The translations under genes and the position numbers were made by a program. Of a DNA stretch of 64,000 bases, positions 1 through 9,297 are shown in pieces. A model generated the notes under the pieces. The model did not search any database, had not been told where the DNA came from, and worked only from the letters and a program-made list of their open reading frames with translations. Location of the stretch: the NCBI RefSeq assembly GCF_002002865.1, contig NZ_CP019508.1, positions 3,080,501 to 3,144,500 on the forward strand, in the 5' to 3' direction. Source of the stretch: Brevundimonas sp. LM2 (GTDB taxonomy: Bacteria; Pseudomonadota; Alphaproteobacteria; Caulobacterales; Caulobacteraceae). How positions within the stretch are numbered: the stretch's first letter is position 1; each line of letters opens with the position of its first letter.

Positions 1-1302
1 TCGGCCGTGGGCGGCGCCGATCAGCTCGCCGTCCGACATGATGACCCGGCCGCGCACGATCGTGGCCATGGGCCAGCCGGTCGCCTCGAACCCGTCGAAC
101 GGGGTCCAGCCGCAGCGGCTGGCCTGCTGGTCGTGGGTGATGGTGCGCGTCGCCTTCAGGTCGACCAGGGTCAGGTCGGCGTCATAGCCCTCGGCCAGCC
201 GCCCCTTGCCGGCGATGTTGAAGATGCGCTGGGCCCCGGCGGAGGTCAGGTCGACGAACCGCTCCAGCGTCATCCGGCCCTGGGCCACATGGGTCAGCAT
301 GACCGGGACCAGGGTCTGGACCCCGGGCATGCCGGACGGCGAGGCCGGATAGGGCTTGGCCTTCTCCTCCTTGGTGTGCGGCGCGTGGTCGGAGCCGAGC
401 ACGTCGACCACCCCCTGGGCGATGCCGCGCCACAGGCCGGCGATGTGGGGGGCGTTGCGGATCGGGGGATTCATCTGGGCATAGCCCTTGAGCCGGGCAT
501 AGGCCTCGTCGCCGTCCAGGGTCAGGTGCTGGGGCGTGGTCTCGACCGTGGCGACGTCCTTGTGATGCGCCAGGAAGTCGATCTCCTCGGCGGTGGAGAC
601 GTGCAGGACGTGGATGCGCTTGCCGGTCTCCCGGGCCAGGCCGACCAGGCGGCGGGTGGACATGATCGCGCTCTCGGCGTCGCGGACGTCGGTGTGGCTG
701 GTCCAGTCGCCGGTGCGGGCCAGGCCGCGGCGCTCGGCCAGGCGGTATTCGTCCTCGGAATGGAAGGTGGCGCGGCGCGACACGGCGTTCAGCACCTGGC
801 GTACGCCGTCGTCGTCGGCGATCAGCAGGTCGCCGGTCGAGGCCCCCATGAAGACCTTGATGCCGCAGCAGCCGGGCAGCCGCTCCAGCTCGCCCAGGTG
901 GTCGACATTGCCGTGCGTGCCGCCGACGTAGAAGGCGTGATCCGTCCACATCCGGTCGCGGGCGCGGGCCAGCTTGTCGGCCAGGGTGTGGTCGTCGGTG
1001 GTGTTGGGCTGGGTGTTCGGCATCTCGAACACGGCGACGACGCCGCCCAGGGCGGCCGCGCGGCTGCCGGTCTCGAGGTCTTCCTTCCACTCCAGGCCCG
1101 GCTCGCGGAAATGGACCTGGGTGTCGATGACGCCGGGCAGGACGGTCAGGCCCGAAGCGTCCACCGTCTGACCCGCCGAGGCCTGGCCCAGGTCGCCGAT
1201 GAAGGCGATGCGGCCGTCGCGCACGCCGACGTCGGCCCGACCTCGACCGGCATGGTTCACCACCTCGCCGCCACGCACGATCAGGTCATAGGTCTGGGTC
1301 AT
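1..1302 (-). CDS. pyrC: Dihydroorotase-family amidohydrolase, 3' end cut by window edge
   Basis: 434 codons are visible from ATG at 1302; the C-terminus lies beyond base 1. The protein is a class I dihydroorotase-type amidohydrolase (cyclisation of carbamoyl-aspartate in pyrimidine synthesis). Visible family motifs are FREPG, MPNT, a lysine in GIKVFMG (the carbamylated position), HSEDE, HVLHVST and GSDHAPHT. The metal motif usually written DxHxH reads DTQVHF, so the first histidine is glutamine. From memory, an alphaproteobacterial dihydroorotase subgroup shares this. It could therefore be an active variant or a related hydrolase; membership of the family is firm, the exact substrate less so. 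Confidence 0.85.
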   Translation of the reverse strand, partial: MTQTYDLIVRGGEVVNHAGRGRADVGVRDGRIAFIGDLGQASAGQTVDASGLTVLPGVIDTQVHFREPGLEWKEDLETGSRAAALGGVVAVFEMPNTQPNTTDDHTLADKLARARDRMWTDHAFYVGGTHGNVDHLGELERLPGCCGIKVFMGASTGDLLIADDDGVRQVLNAVSRRATFHSEDEYRLAERRGLARTGDWTSHTDVRDAESAIMSTRRLVGLARETGKRIHVLHVSTAEEIDFLAHHKDVATVETTPQHLTLDGDEAYARLKGYAQMNPPIRNAPHIAGLWRGIAQGVVDVLGSDHAPHTKEEKAKPYPASPSGMPGVQTLVPVMLTHVAQGRMTLERFVDLTSAGAQRIFNIAGKGRLAEGYDADLTLVDLKATRTITHDQQASRCGWTPFDGFEATGWPMATIVRGRVIMSDGELIGAAHGR

Positions 1303-1466
1303 CGAAGGGTCCGGTTCGAAAAATCAGGGTCTGAGTCGTCTGAACGGGTCGGGCGAAAACACCGTCCGACCCGTCCGACCCGTTCGGGTCGAACGGGCGT
1401 CAGGGGCCGTATATAGGCGGTGAAATGCAGAGCCGGTAGTCGCCGACGCGCGGTTCGCCCTGCTGC

Positions 1467-2429
1467 TCAGCGCGGGGCGTCACCGCGGGCCAGCAGGCCC
1501 CGCGCGGCGCGCAGCACGCGGTCGGCGGGCAGGCCCATCATATGCTGGATGGCCTGGTTCAGCCGCGGGTCGACGGCCTTGAACTCCTCCAGCGAGCGTT
1601 CGCCGCGAATCGAGACCCCGCCCCAGGGGCCGATGCGGGTGTCGTCGGACGGGCCGAAGACGCCGACACTGGGCACGCCCGCCGCCACGGCCAGCTGGGT
1701 CCAGATCGAGTCCGCCCCGACATAGAGGCTGGCGCGCGACAGGGCGGCGGCGGTCTGGAGCCGGGTCAGCTTGCCCTGCAGCTCGATCACCCGGGTGCGG
1801 GGCACGGCCAGGCGGATGGTGTGGGCCAGGTCGCGGTCGGCCTCCTCGCCCACGATCATCAGCCGCCCCCCGGCCAGGGGCCCGCCGTCCGCCAGCAGGG
1901 GGGCGGCGACCTTGGCATAGCGCTCGGCCGGCCAGCGGGTGCCGATCCACTCGGTGCCGGGACCGACCGCCAGGATGGGGGCCGGGTCGCGGCCGATCAG
2001 GGCGTCGGCGACAGCGCGGGTCTCGTCGCCAAAGAACAGGCGGGGTGCGGGAACATCGTCGAGCTGCAGCACCCGCGCCGCCGCCTCGACCGCATGCAGG
2101 CCGGGGTGGTCGGGGCCACGCACGGCGCGTTTCAGCCGGCGCAGGCGTTCGGAGAATTTGGTGCCGCGCATGTCGACCACCAGGCCCCAGCGGGTGTCGC
2201 GGACCTGGTTCCACAGCGCCAGCCAGTCCCAGCGGCCGGTCCGGTCCAGCACGATCAGCCGGTTCAGACGCGGCGTGTCGGCGAACAGGGGGGCGGAGGC
2301 GGCGGATCCGACGATGGTGAACTCCGCCTCGGGCAGGCTGTCGGCCAGATAGGCCAGGACCCCCGACGACAGGACGGCGGCCTCGGGCTCGGCCTGCGCG
2401 ATGTAGAGGATGGGGAAACGGGCACTCAT
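1467..2429 (-). CDS. Glycosyltransferase family 9 (heptosyltransferase-like)
   Basis: 320 residues, starting MSARFPILYI. The layout is that of GT-B fold GT9 enzymes, which add heptose or similar sugars to the lipopolysaccharide core: an N-terminal Rossmann-like half with VVDMRGTKFS, and a C-terminal half with LAVGPGTEWIGTRWP, YVGADSIWTQLAVAAGVPSVGVFGPSD and a final helix. The GADS...GVPSVGVFGPSD block is the typical nucleotide-sugar site. It is transcribed in the same direction as the dihydroorotase-like gene but separated by 164 bp, so shared transcription is not evident. The acceptor cannot be deduced. Confidence 0.85.
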   Translation of the reverse strand: MSARFPILYIAQAEPEAAVLSSGVLAYLADSLPEAEFTIVGSAASAPLFADTPRLNRLIVLDRTGRWDWLALWNQVRDTRWGLVVDMRGTKFSERLRRLKRAVRGPDHPGLHAVEAAARVLQLDDVPAPRLFFGDETRAVADALIGRDPAPILAVGPGTEWIGTRWPAERYAKVAAPLLADGGPLAGGRLMIVGEEADRDLAHTIRLAVPRTRVIELQGKLTRLQTAAALSRASLYVGADSIWTQLAVAAGVPSVGVFGPSDDTRIGPWGGVSIRGERSLEEFKAVDPRLNQAIQHMMGLPADRVLRAARGLLARGDAPR

Positions 2430-2479
2430 GGGTGGACCGTATACGGATTCTCTTGCGGCGGGGATGAGGCGATAGCGTT

Positions 2480-2630
2480 CGTCTCCTCCCCGTGCGCGCT
2501 TGGCGAATGGGGAGGTGGCAGCGAGCCCTTGCGAGCTGACGGAGGGGTTCTGCGTGCATCAAGAACCCCTTCGTCTCCTCCGCTTCGCTCCGGATCCACC
2601 TCCCCATCGCTGCGCGACAGGGAGGAGACA
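2480..2630. repeat. Palindromic intergenic repeat, family B, copy 1
   Basis: About 150 bp bounded by GTCTCCTCCCC at the left and its near complement GGGAGGAGAC at the right. The interior has inverted arms (ATGGGGAGGTGG near 2500 and CCACCTCCCCAT near 2597) and CGAAGCG-type motifs. The same design recurs at 12610-12776. It sits directly before ygfZ and leaves no obvious Shine-Dalgarno for that gene. Confidence 0.7.
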
Positions 2631-2660
2631 AGCGTGCACAGCCTTCCTATCTCTCCCTCC

Positions 2661-3455
2661 ATGACCGATCGCATCGCCCGTCTGAACAGCCGCGCCCTCA
2701 TCCGGGTGGCCGGTCCCGACGCCCGGCCGTTCCTGCACAACCTGCTGACCCAGGACGTCGAGACCCTGGGCGAGGGCGAGGTGCGGTTCGGGGCCATGCT
2801 GTCGCCGCCGGGACGGCTGCTGTTCGACCTGTTCCTGTGGGGCGAGGGCGAGGCGGTGATCCTGGACGTGGCGGCGGACCGGCGCGCGGCGCTGATCCAG
2901 CGCCTGACGATGTATCGGCTGCGGGCCCAGGTCGAGGTCGCGGCCGACGACCGTCCGGTGATGGCCAGCTGGCCGGGCGTGGCGGACGGCTTCGTCCCCG
3001 ACCCCCGGACGGCGGCGCTGGGCGGGCGGGCGATCGGCGAGCGCCCGGCCGACGCCGTCGAGGCCGACTATGACTCCCACCGCCTCTCCGTCGGCGTGCC
3101 CGACCCGGCGGCGGATGCGGGGTCGGACAAGACCTATCCGATCGAGGCCAATTTCGACCTGCTGAACGGCATCGACTTCCACAAGGGCTGTTTTGTCGGT
3201 CAGGAGACGACCTCGCGGATGAAACGGCGCGGCGAGATCAAGAAGCGGATGCTGCCGGTTACCTTCGAGGGTCCGGCGCCGTCGCCGGGGGCGGAGATCC
3301 TGAACGGGGAGCTGCGCGCGGGCGAGGTGCTGACCGGGCAGAACGGGGTGGTCATGGCCCTGGTCCGGCTGGACCGGATCGACGGGGCCCTGACGATCGA
3401 GGGACGGACCGCGCAGGTGGTTCGGCCCGTCTGGATGATCGAGACGTCCAACTGA
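2661..3455 (+). CDS. ygfZ: YgfZ/GcvT-type folate-binding protein (Fe-S cluster assembly factor)
   Basis: 264 residues from ATG at 2661. The family signature K-G-C-[FY]-x-G-Q-E appears as KGCFVGQE near residue 176, within a GcvT-like fold; the cysteine in it is functionally important in the family. YgfZ proteins bind folate and support assembly or repair of certain Fe-S enzymes and tRNA modification. The frame is open far upstream into a repeat, but homology begins at RIARLNSRALIRVAGPDA, which sets this start. The preceding repeat provides no clear ribosome-binding site. Confidence 0.9.
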   Translation: MTDRIARLNSRALIRVAGPDARPFLHNLLTQDVETLGEGEVRFGAMLSPPGRLLFDLFLWGEGEAVILDVAADRRAALIQRLTMYRLRAQVEVAADDRPVMASWPGVADGFVPDPRTAALGGRAIGERPADAVEADYDSHRLSVGVPDPAADAGSDKTYPIEANFDLLNGIDFHKGCFVGQETTSRMKRRGEIKKRMLPVTFEGPAPSPGAEILNGELRAGEVLTGQNGVVMALVRLDRIDGALTIEGRTAQVVRPVWMIETSN

Positions 3456-3585
3456 TCGTCGATCATGGGGCAATGCAGCCGGGGCTGAACCATGAAAGTT
3501 CAGAATCGGTGCGGCAAAGCTGAAACCGTCGGCGCGCGCGCGAGTAACTTCCTTCGGAAGCGGCTAAAGCACCGGAGGAATTCAT

Positions 3586-4575
3586 ATGTCCAAGACCGAT
3601 CTCATTCTCGCCCAGCTCGACCAGCGCGTCGAACGCCGCGCCGAGCGCCGCAAATTCTTCAAGACCGCCGGGGGTTTCGCGGTCGGTGCCACGGCAGGGG
3701 CCGTGCTCGGGGCCTGCTCCAGCAACAGCGACACCGCCGTCGCCCAGGCCGCCCCGACCGCCAACGTCGATAACGACGTGCTGAACTTCGCCCTGAACCT
3801 GGAATATCTGGAAGCCCAGTTCTATTCCTTCGCCGCCTTCGGCACCGGCCTGAGCAATGCCGACCTCGGCGGCACGGGCACGCAGGGTGCCGTCACCGGC
3901 GGAGCCCAGGTGCCCTTCAGTGATCCGGTCGTGCGCCAGTACGCCAATGAGATCGCCCAGGACGAGATCGCCCACGTGCGCTTCCTGCGCCAGGTGCTGG
4001 GCAACATCGCGGTGGCCCAGCCGGCCATCGACATCTCGGGCACCAACCCGAACGGGGCCTTCTCCAACGCCGCCCGCGCGGCCGGCCTGGTCGGTGCCGG
4101 CGTGGCCTTCAATCCGTATGCCTCGGACGAAAACTTCCTGCTGGGAGCCTTCATCTTCGAAGACGTCGGCGTCTCGGCCTACAAGGGCGCATCGCCACTG
4201 ATCACCAACAAGACCTATCTGGAAGCCGCCGCCGGCATCCTGGCGGCCGAGGCCTATCACGCGGGCATCGTTCGCACCGTCCTGTACGCCAAGGGTATTC
4301 CGACCGGCCCGACGCCCAGCCTGCGCGCCAATGCGGACGCGATCTCCAACGCCCGCGACAGCCTGGACGGCAGCTCGGACCTGGACCAGGGCATCAGCCC
4401 GACCGGGACCGGCAACGCCGCAGCCTCGAACATCTTCCCGAGCGACTCCAACGCCATCGCCTTCAGCCGCACGACCCAGCAGGTGCTGAACATCGTCTAT
4501 CTGAACGCGGCCGCAGGCACGTCCAGCGGCGGCTTCTTCCCCGCCGGCCTGAACGGCACCTTCCGCTCGACCTGA
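3586..4575 (+). CDS. Tat-exported ferritin-like domain protein
   Basis: 329 residues. A strong GGAGG lies 7 nt before ATG 3586. The N-terminus has a twin-arginine signal ([10 protein letters not shown]) followed by a hydrophobic stretch ending LGACSS, a lipobox-like site, so export through Tat and possible lipidation are predicted. The mature part matches the ferritin-like Ferritin_2 type: helices carrying [24 protein letters not shown] and [12 protein letters not shown] supply the E...ExxH residues of a putative di-metal site. A perfect palindromic terminator follows. Substrate unknown; related proteins have been linked to stress or desiccation. Confidence 0.85.
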   Translation: MSKTDLILAQLDQRVERRAERRKFFKTAGGFAVGATAGAVLGACSSNSDTAVAQAAPTANVDNDVLNFALNLEYLEAQFYSFAAFGTGLSNADLGGTGTQGAVTGGAQVPFSDPVVRQYANEIAQDEIAHVRFLRQVLGNIAVAQPAIDISGTNPNGAFSNAARAAGLVGAGVAFNPYASDENFLLGAFIFEDVGVSAYKGASPLITNKTYLEAAAGILAAEAYHAGIVRTVLYAKGIPTGPTPSLRANADAISNARDSLDGSSDLDQGISPTGTGNAAASNIFPSDSNAIAFSRTTQQVLNIVYLNAAAGTSSGGFFPAGLNGTFRST

Positions 4576-4600
4576 GGTCGGCAGACGTCCGAACGAACAA

Positions 4601-4630
4601 CCCCGCCGGTCCATGGACCGGCGGGGTTTT
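4601..4630 (+). terminator. Rho-independent terminator after the ferritin-like gene
   Basis: A perfect 26-bp palindrome (4601-4626, arms CCCCGCCGGTCCA and complement) is followed by TTTT. It lies 25 bp after the stop codon of the ferritin-like gene. Confidence 0.9.
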
Positions 4631-4677
4631 CTATGTCCGGGTTTTACGGCCGGCGCGACCGGTCGGCGGTCGTCGGC

Positions 4678-5037
4678 CTAGCTGACCGACAGCGGCGGGG
4701 TCTGCTGGTGCTGAACCACGCGCCACACGTCGTGCTCCAGCCGGCGGTAGGTGGAGGTGCACCAGGCCTCGTAGCCCGTGGCGCCCTCCTTTTCGGCGCG
4801 CGCCTTGTAGGCCACGACGATCAGACCCTCCTGCGGACGCGAGATCTGCCCTTCGGTGATGTCAACGCTGGTCCAGCGGGGTGTGTGCGCCACCGCTTCG
4901 ATCGCCGCGCGACCGCCCTGCACGTGCGGCTCGGACGGGAGGACCATCAGACAGGATTCGTCGACGAGTTCGCGGTAATGATCCGCGTCCCCCGTCCAGA
5001 GGCTTTCCTCGAAACTCCACACGCGCGCGTCTTCCAT
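4678..5037 (-). CDS. SnoaL/DUF4440-like small protein (NTF2 fold)
   Basis: 119 residues from ATG 5037, chosen because AGGAG lies 7 nt upstream; an upstream TTG would add five residues. The sequence resembles DUF4440/NTF2-like proteins: MEDARVWSFEESLW, a central YRELVDESCLMVLP strand, and a C-terminal YRRLEHDVWRVVQHQQTP typical of such a fold. These proteins bind small ligands or act as accessory domains; no catalytic role can be assigned. It runs convergently with the ferritin-like gene. Confidence 0.7.
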   Translation of the reverse strand: MEDARVWSFEESLWTGDADHYRELVDESCLMVLPSEPHVQGGRAAIEAVAHTPRWTSVDITEGQISRPQEGLIVVAYKARAEKEGATGYEAWCTSTYRRLEHDVWRVVQHQQTPPLSVS

Positions 5038-5210
5038 CGTTGTCTCCTGCAAGGTTAAGTTCTGACAATCCGGCGTGTGCGTGGATGTTCCCGGGCCGCG
5101 TCGTGGCGGAGTGTCTCAACCTGCCGATCGCCGACAGGGGCAGGTCGCCGATCGCGGCGAACTTCGGCGCGAGAGCGGACAAGGCCCGTAGGAGCCGCTA
5201 GCCTCGGACG

Positions 5211-5798
5211 ATGACCGAAGCTCCCACGCGCTGCGCCTGGTGCGGGACCGACCCGCTGTATGTCGCCTATCACGACGCCGAATGGGGCGTGCCCGAATGG
5301 GATGCGCGGGCGCTGTGGGAGAAGCTGGTGCTGGACGGTTTCCAGGCGGGCCTGAGCTGGATCACCATCCTGAAGAAGCGCGAGGCCTTCCGGGTGGCCT
5401 TCGACGGTTTCGATCCCGACCGGGTCGCGGCCTATGGCGAGGCCGACCGGGCGCGGCTGATGGCCGATGCGGGCATCGTGCGCTCCGGGGCCAAGATCGA
5501 GGCCACGATCCGGGGCGCGCGGGTGTTCGTCGGGATGCGCGACCGGGGCGAGGACTTTTCCGCCTGGCTGTGGTCCTTCGTCGACGGCGCGCCGATCCAG
5601 AACGCCTGGGCCGACAGCGAGGCGCGCCCGACGCAGACGGAGGCGTCGGTCGCCATGGCGAAGGCGCTGAAGGCGCGGGGCTTCGGCTTCTGCGGGCCGG
5701 TGATCGCCTATGCCTTCATGCAGGCGACCGGGATGGTCAACGATCACGGCGTGGCGTGCTTTCGCCACGCGGCGGTGCGGGCGATCGCCGATCCGTAG
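5211..5798 (+). CDS. tag: DNA-3-methyladenine glycosylase I
   Basis: 195 residues, full length for the family. Base-excision repair enzyme removing 3-methyladenine. It shows the N-terminal CAWCGTDPLYVAYHDAEWG block, GLSWITILKKREAFR, and the C-terminal NDHGVACFRH. The first cysteine, the histidine of YHDAEWG and the H and C of DHGVAC match the zinc ligands described for E. coli Tag. Encoded alone; the 170 bp upstream contains no operator I can recognise. Confidence 0.95.
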   Translation: MTEAPTRCAWCGTDPLYVAYHDAEWGVPEWDARALWEKLVLDGFQAGLSWITILKKREAFRVAFDGFDPDRVAAYGEADRARLMADAGIVRSGAKIEATIRGARVFVGMRDRGEDFSAWLWSFVDGAPIQNAWADSEARPTQTEASVAMAKALKARGFGFCGPVIAYAFMQATGMVNDHGVACFRHAAVRAIADP

Positions 5799-5807
5799 GA
5801 AGAGCGT

Positions 5808-6005
5808 CTAGGCCTGGCCTTCGCCGCGCTGAAAGACCACCACGACGCCGTCCTCGGTCCAGACTTCGGCGTGCGAAAAGGTCTGGTCCTCGATCAGGGC
5901 TTCCCGGGCCATCTCCAGCGCTTCGGACTGGTCCGGCAGATCGAAATATCGGGATTCGGCTCGCGTGGTCGGCCCATCGTGAAGGTACAGTCGGTATCTG
6001 GGCAC
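5808..6005 (-). CDS. Small DUF6894-like protein
   Basis: 65 residues if begun at GTG 6005, which gives VPRYRLYLHDG, matching the PRYxxxxHDG opening common in the DUF6894 family. The frame is open upstream to 6092 with an ATG, but those residues do not look conserved. A weak AAGAGAG lies upstream of the GTG. The body is acidic and ends EVWTEDGVVVVFQRGEGQA. Function unknown. It is convergent with tag, 9 bp from its stop. Confidence 0.6.
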   Translation of the reverse strand: MPRYRLYLHDGPTTRAESRYFDLPDQSEALEMAREALIEDQTFSHAEVWTEDGVVVVFQRGEGQA

Positions 6006-6195
6006 GTGGACTCTCTTACTAACGTTTTCACAAGCTTGAGGAATCATCACTTCTGTCATTGACCATGACCCACTCGCGGCGTTTGGTCCCATCCAAAGTT
6101 GGTCAGTGTGCAGATTTTCGACCGAGGCGACGACGGCCCGGTCCGGTCGGCACGATGCCCGCCGGCCCCGCGATGGTCCCGACGGCGGTGACGGT

Positions 6196-6915
6196 CTAGC
6201 GCGCGCGCGCGGCGCGCCGCTCCAGCACCGCGCGCAAGGAGGTCTCGATCTGGCCGCCGCTCCAGGCTTCGCCGTAGTCCGAGGCGGCCCGCTGCGCCAG
6301 GGCGACGAGCGGCGGGAGGGCGGCCACGCGTCGGGACAGGGCGGCGGTCATCGGCGCGGCCTCGTCCAGGATCGCCTCTAGCGGGGGAAAGCGGTCGGCC
6401 ATGGTGGTCCACAGCGTCGCCGTCACCACATCGGCCAGGCCCGGCCTCGCCCCGCCGAGCAGATGGCCCGCGGTCGTCGTCAGGCCATGGCGACGTCCCG
6501 TCTCCTCCCACAGGCCCATCCATTTGCGCAGGCGCGGCTCGAACGTCGCCCACCGGTCGTCGGTCCACATCAGGCGTCCGCCGTCCAGGGTCAGGTCGTC
6601 GATCACGTCGTTGGCGTCGTTGACGACCTTCAGGGCCAGGGCCCGCATGCCGGGCGTGTCGGGCAGCAGCTCCAGCGTCTCGCCCAGATAGAGCAGGATG
6701 GCCGGCATCTGGGACAGGGCCACCTCGGCCCGATGGTCGACCAGGATGGGCGGTCCCATGAAGGGCACCGGCATGTCCGCCGGCGGACCATCCATCAGGT
6801 CTGCGATCGCGTCGTCGTCGGCCTCGGTCCAGGTCTGGCCGGCGAAGGCCAGGACCGCGCGGACGAACTGACCCCGGAAGGGGACGGACCAGTAGTACAG
6901 GGTGTAGTCGGACAT
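6196..6915 (-). CDS. Glutathione S-transferase family protein
   Basis: 239 residues from ATG 6915. The thioredoxin-like N-terminal half begins [23 protein letters not shown] and includes [14 protein letters not shown], the usual ES/Q-x-AIL glutathione contact of GSTs, here SQMPAIL. The C-terminal half is helical with [16 protein letters not shown]. Cytosolic detoxification or thiol transfer is the family role; substrate not deducible. Divergent from rnhB. Confidence 0.85.
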   Translation of the reverse strand: MSDYTLYYWSVPFRGQFVRAVLAFAGQTWTEADDDAIADLMDGPPADMPVPFMGPPILVDHRAEVALSQMPAILLYLGETLELLPDTPGMRALALKVVNDANDVIDDLTLDGGRLMWTDDRWATFEPRLRKWMGLWEETGRRHGLTTTAGHLLGGARPGLADVVTATLWTTMADRFPPLEAILDEAAPMTAALSRRVAALPPLVALAQRAASDYGEAWSGGQIETSLRAVLERRAARAR

Positions 6916-7042
6916 CGCGGGCCTTTTGCGTTCAGACGGGAACAACGCGGGCGGGCCCCAGGCCGTTCACCCGCCGCCGACACCGTCGCCGACACTGTCG
7001 CGTGCGGCTTCCGCTGCGGGCCACTTCAGTTTATGGGCGGGC

Positions 7043-7693
7043 ATGGTCGGCAAGACGACAGCCCAGGCGAAGTCCGCACGCCCCTTTCCCACGATGACGC
7101 TGGAGACCCTGCTGGCGGCGCGCGTCGGCGGGCCGGTGTGCGGGGTGGACGAGGCCGGACGCGGGCCCTGGGCCGGGCCGGTGGCGGCGGGGGCGGTGAT
7201 CCTGTCGGCCGACAACCTTCCCCCCGGCATCGACGACTCCAAGGCCCTGACGGCGGCGCGGCGCGAGGAACTGGCGGTCGAGATCAAGCGCCGCGCCGTG
7301 GCCTGGGGCGTTGGCTTCGCCTCGGTCGAGGAGATCGAGACGCTGAACATCCTGCAGGCCACGGGGCTGGCCATGTGCCGGGCGATCGAGGCGCTGATGG
7401 TGACACCCAAGGCGGCGCTGGTGGACGGCAACTACCGGTTCAAACTGCCCTGCGACGTCGAGACGGCGGTCGGCGGGGACGGGCTGTCGCTGTCGATCGC
7501 GGCCGCCTCGATCCTGGCCAAGACGGCGCGGGACCAGGTCATGATCGAGATGGACGCCGTCTATCCGGGCTACGGCTTCGCCGGGCACAAGGGCTACAAT
7601 GCGCCGGTGCACAGCGCGGCGCTGAAGGCGATGGGACCCTGCGCCATCCACCGGCGCGGCTGGTCGCCGATCCGGGCCCTGCTGGAAGCCTAG
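7043..7693 (+). CDS. rnhB: Ribonuclease HII
   Basis: 216 residues from ATG 7043, or 199 from ATG 7094; the longer form is preferred because related proteins have about 20 residues before the [14 protein letters not shown] motif. RNase HII cleaves the RNA strand of RNA-DNA hybrids and single ribonucleotides in DNA. The catalytic DE of VDEAGRG, the DSKAL motif, and [13 protein letters not shown] near the C-terminus are present. No good Shine-Dalgarno precedes either start. Confidence 0.92.
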   Translation: MVGKTTAQAKSARPFPTMTLETLLAARVGGPVCGVDEAGRGPWAGPVAAGAVILSADNLPPGIDDSKALTAARREELAVEIKRRAVAWGVGFASVEEIETLNILQATGLAMCRAIEALMVTPKAALVDGNYRFKLPCDVETAVGGDGLSLSIAAASILAKTARDQVMIEMDAVYPGYGFAGHKGYNAPVHSAALKAMGPCAIHRRGWSPIRALLEA

Positions 7694-7696
7694 GCC

Positions 7697-8038
7697 TCAG
7701 GTCGCCATCAGACCGCCGACCAGCGCGCCCAGCACGGCCGCGATGACGGCGCCCACGCCGAAGGTCAGCCAGCCGGCAGGGGTGGCCTCATCCCGGGGCG
7801 GCGGGGCCCGCCAGACCCGCAGCGGCGCGACGGCCTCGGCGCGGGCCAGGAAGTCGTTCGCCGGCCGGCCATCGAACCGGGTCGGCGTCGGGGCGCGCCA
7901 GGCGACCGTCCGATAGGCGCGGGCGGCGGCGCTGGGCGGGAAGGACGCGGCGGCGGGAGGAACCGATCCGGAAAAGACGTCGGGCCGGGAAGCGACCGGC
8001 GCGGCATCGTCCTCGCTGGCAGCGTCTGTCGGGGTCAC
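7697..8038 (-). CDS. Hypothetical protein with C-terminal membrane anchor
   Basis: 113 residues from GTG 8038. An ATG 36 codons upstream would overlap the methylase gene, so GTG is preferred. The N-terminal two thirds is Pro/Ala-rich and probably disordered, with RTVAWRAPTPTRFDG in the middle; the C-terminus is one hydrophobic segment (FGVGAVIAAVLGALVGGLM). I do not recognise a family. It lies 55 bp downstream of the methylase on the same strand, so they may be cotranscribed. Confidence 0.5.
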   Translation of the reverse strand: MTPTDAASEDDAAPVASRPDVFSGSVPPAAASFPPSAAARAYRTVAWRAPTPTRFDGRPANDFLARAEAVAPLRVWRAPPPRDEATPAGWLTFGVGAVIAAVLGALVGGLMAT

Positions 8039-8093
8039 GGCCGGCTCGCTTTGGATGAACAGGGGTCCATAGAGCGCCGCCCGCCCGGATTGG

Positions 8094-9128
8094 TCAAGCG
8101 GCCAAGGCCGACGCCCCGTCGGAGACGACGAACAGATATTCGACATTGCGCAGCCGACCCACGGCCCCGACCTTTTCGCCCTTCGGATTGTGGATGCCGA
8201 TACGGGCTCCGACGTAGCGGGGTCGGGGAATCTCGATCACCTGAACCGGGCCGCGCACCGACAGCATGGCGACCAGCTGGTCGCGGCTCAGATAGCCCTC
8301 GTCGTTGAAGGAGACGATCAGGTTCGGGGCGCGGATCGCCTCGATCACCGCCTGCAGCGCCGGGCCGATGCCGGGCTTGGAGTTGAAGGCGCTCTTGCGC
8401 GTCCGGACGTCGATCCGCTTGTTGGCGATGCCATAGGTCTCGGGCCGGTCCCACAGGACCAGGCTTTCCCAGACATGGTAGTTCCCCAGGTAGGAATGCT
8501 GGTTGTAGGGCGGATCCAGATAGACCAGGTCGCCGTCGAAGGCGGCGGCGGCCTCCAGGGCATCGGCCTGGGTCGCGCGGCAGGGGCCGGCGGCGACGGC
8601 GGGCTGGAGCGCGGGCAGGCGCAGCTCCAGCGGCTTCAACGCCCGGGTCGCCCAGGACTTCATATAGGCCATCTGCAGGCCGGCGGTGGAATCCACGCGG
8701 TCGGCGGCCTCCATCAGGCTGACCAGGGCGATGGCCTTCAGCTCGGGCTCCAGCCCCATGGCCTCGATCCGGGCGCGCATGGCGTCGATGCGCGCGCCGT
8801 TCTCGGGGCTGAAATAGCGGGCGTCATGGCAGAAGGCCTGGGTGAACCAGCCGGGCGCGGGCGGGGTCGTGGCGAGGTCGGCCAGCACCGCCACGGCCCG
8901 GTCGTGCCAGCGGTCGCGGTCGGCCTGGACATAGGCGGTGGCCAGGGTCGCGGCATAGGCGTTGTGGTCGTTGGACCAGACCCGGAACCCCTGCCCCTTC
9001 AGCGCATGACCGACCCGGGCGGTGCCGGAGAACAGATCGCAGACCTGGCCCCCGGCCGGCAGCAGGCCCCGCACCGCGGCGGTGATCGGGTCGATCAGGG
9101 CGCGCTTGGAGCCGAGGTATTTGATCAT
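8094..9128 (-). CDS. DNA adenine methylase, D12 class (orphan)
   Basis: 344 residues. The N-terminus MIKYLGSKR..., followed by DLFSGTARVGHAL (AdoMet-binding motif I), and DLVYLDPPYNQHSYLGNYHVWESL (motif IV DPPY) identify an N6-adenine methyltransferase of the MethyltransfD12 class. No restriction endonuclease gene is adjacent. Neighbours are pyk upstream, with a palindromic repeat between, and a hypothetical gene downstream. The recognition sequence is unknown. It might act in epigenetic regulation, or be a remnant of a restriction system. Confidence 0.85.
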   Translation of the reverse strand: MIKYLGSKRALIDPITAAVRGLLPAGGQVCDLFSGTARVGHALKGQGFRVWSNDHNAYAATLATAYVQADRDRWHDRAVAVLADLATTPPAPGWFTQAFCHDARYFSPENGARIDAMRARIEAMGLEPELKAIALVSLMEAADRVDSTAGLQMAYMKSWATRALKPLELRLPALQPAVAAGPCRATQADALEAAAAFDGDLVYLDPPYNQHSYLGNYHVWESLVLWDRPETYGIANKRIDVRTRKSAFNSKPGIGPALQAVIEAIRAPNLIVSFNDEGYLSRDQLVAMLSVRGPVQVIEIPRPRYVGARIGIHNPKGEKVGAVGRLRNVEYLFVVSDGASALAA

Positions 9129-9136
9129 ATCGAAAG

Positions 9137-9290
9137 CCCTCCCCCTGGAGGGGGGAGGGTTGGGTGAGGGTGAAGGCAGGAGCGGGCCGGTGAGGCGCGT
9201 TCACCCGGTCTTGGGTTCGGTGTGTCGAAGCGTCCCTTCAGCATCGTGCCTCCACCCCATCCCCAGCCCTTCCCCCTCCAAGGGAAGGGG
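9137..9290. repeat. Palindromic intergenic repeat, family A, copy 1
   Basis: About 154 bp with long inverted ends: the left edge starts CCCTCCCCCTGGAGGGGGGA and the right edge ends CCTTCCCCCTCCAAGGGAAGG. The middle contains GCGTTCACCCGGT. Sister copies at 21554-21707 and 63725-63890 share ends and that central motif. It fills the pyk-methylase gap. Confidence 0.8.
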
Positions 9291-9297
9291 GCAGGCT

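Noticed and set aside
7..1416. Long plus-strand open frame opposite the dihydroorotase-like gene, and many similar frames elsewhere
   Set aside because: High GC leaves antisense frames open. Only the minus-strand frame has family motifs, so these are shadows.
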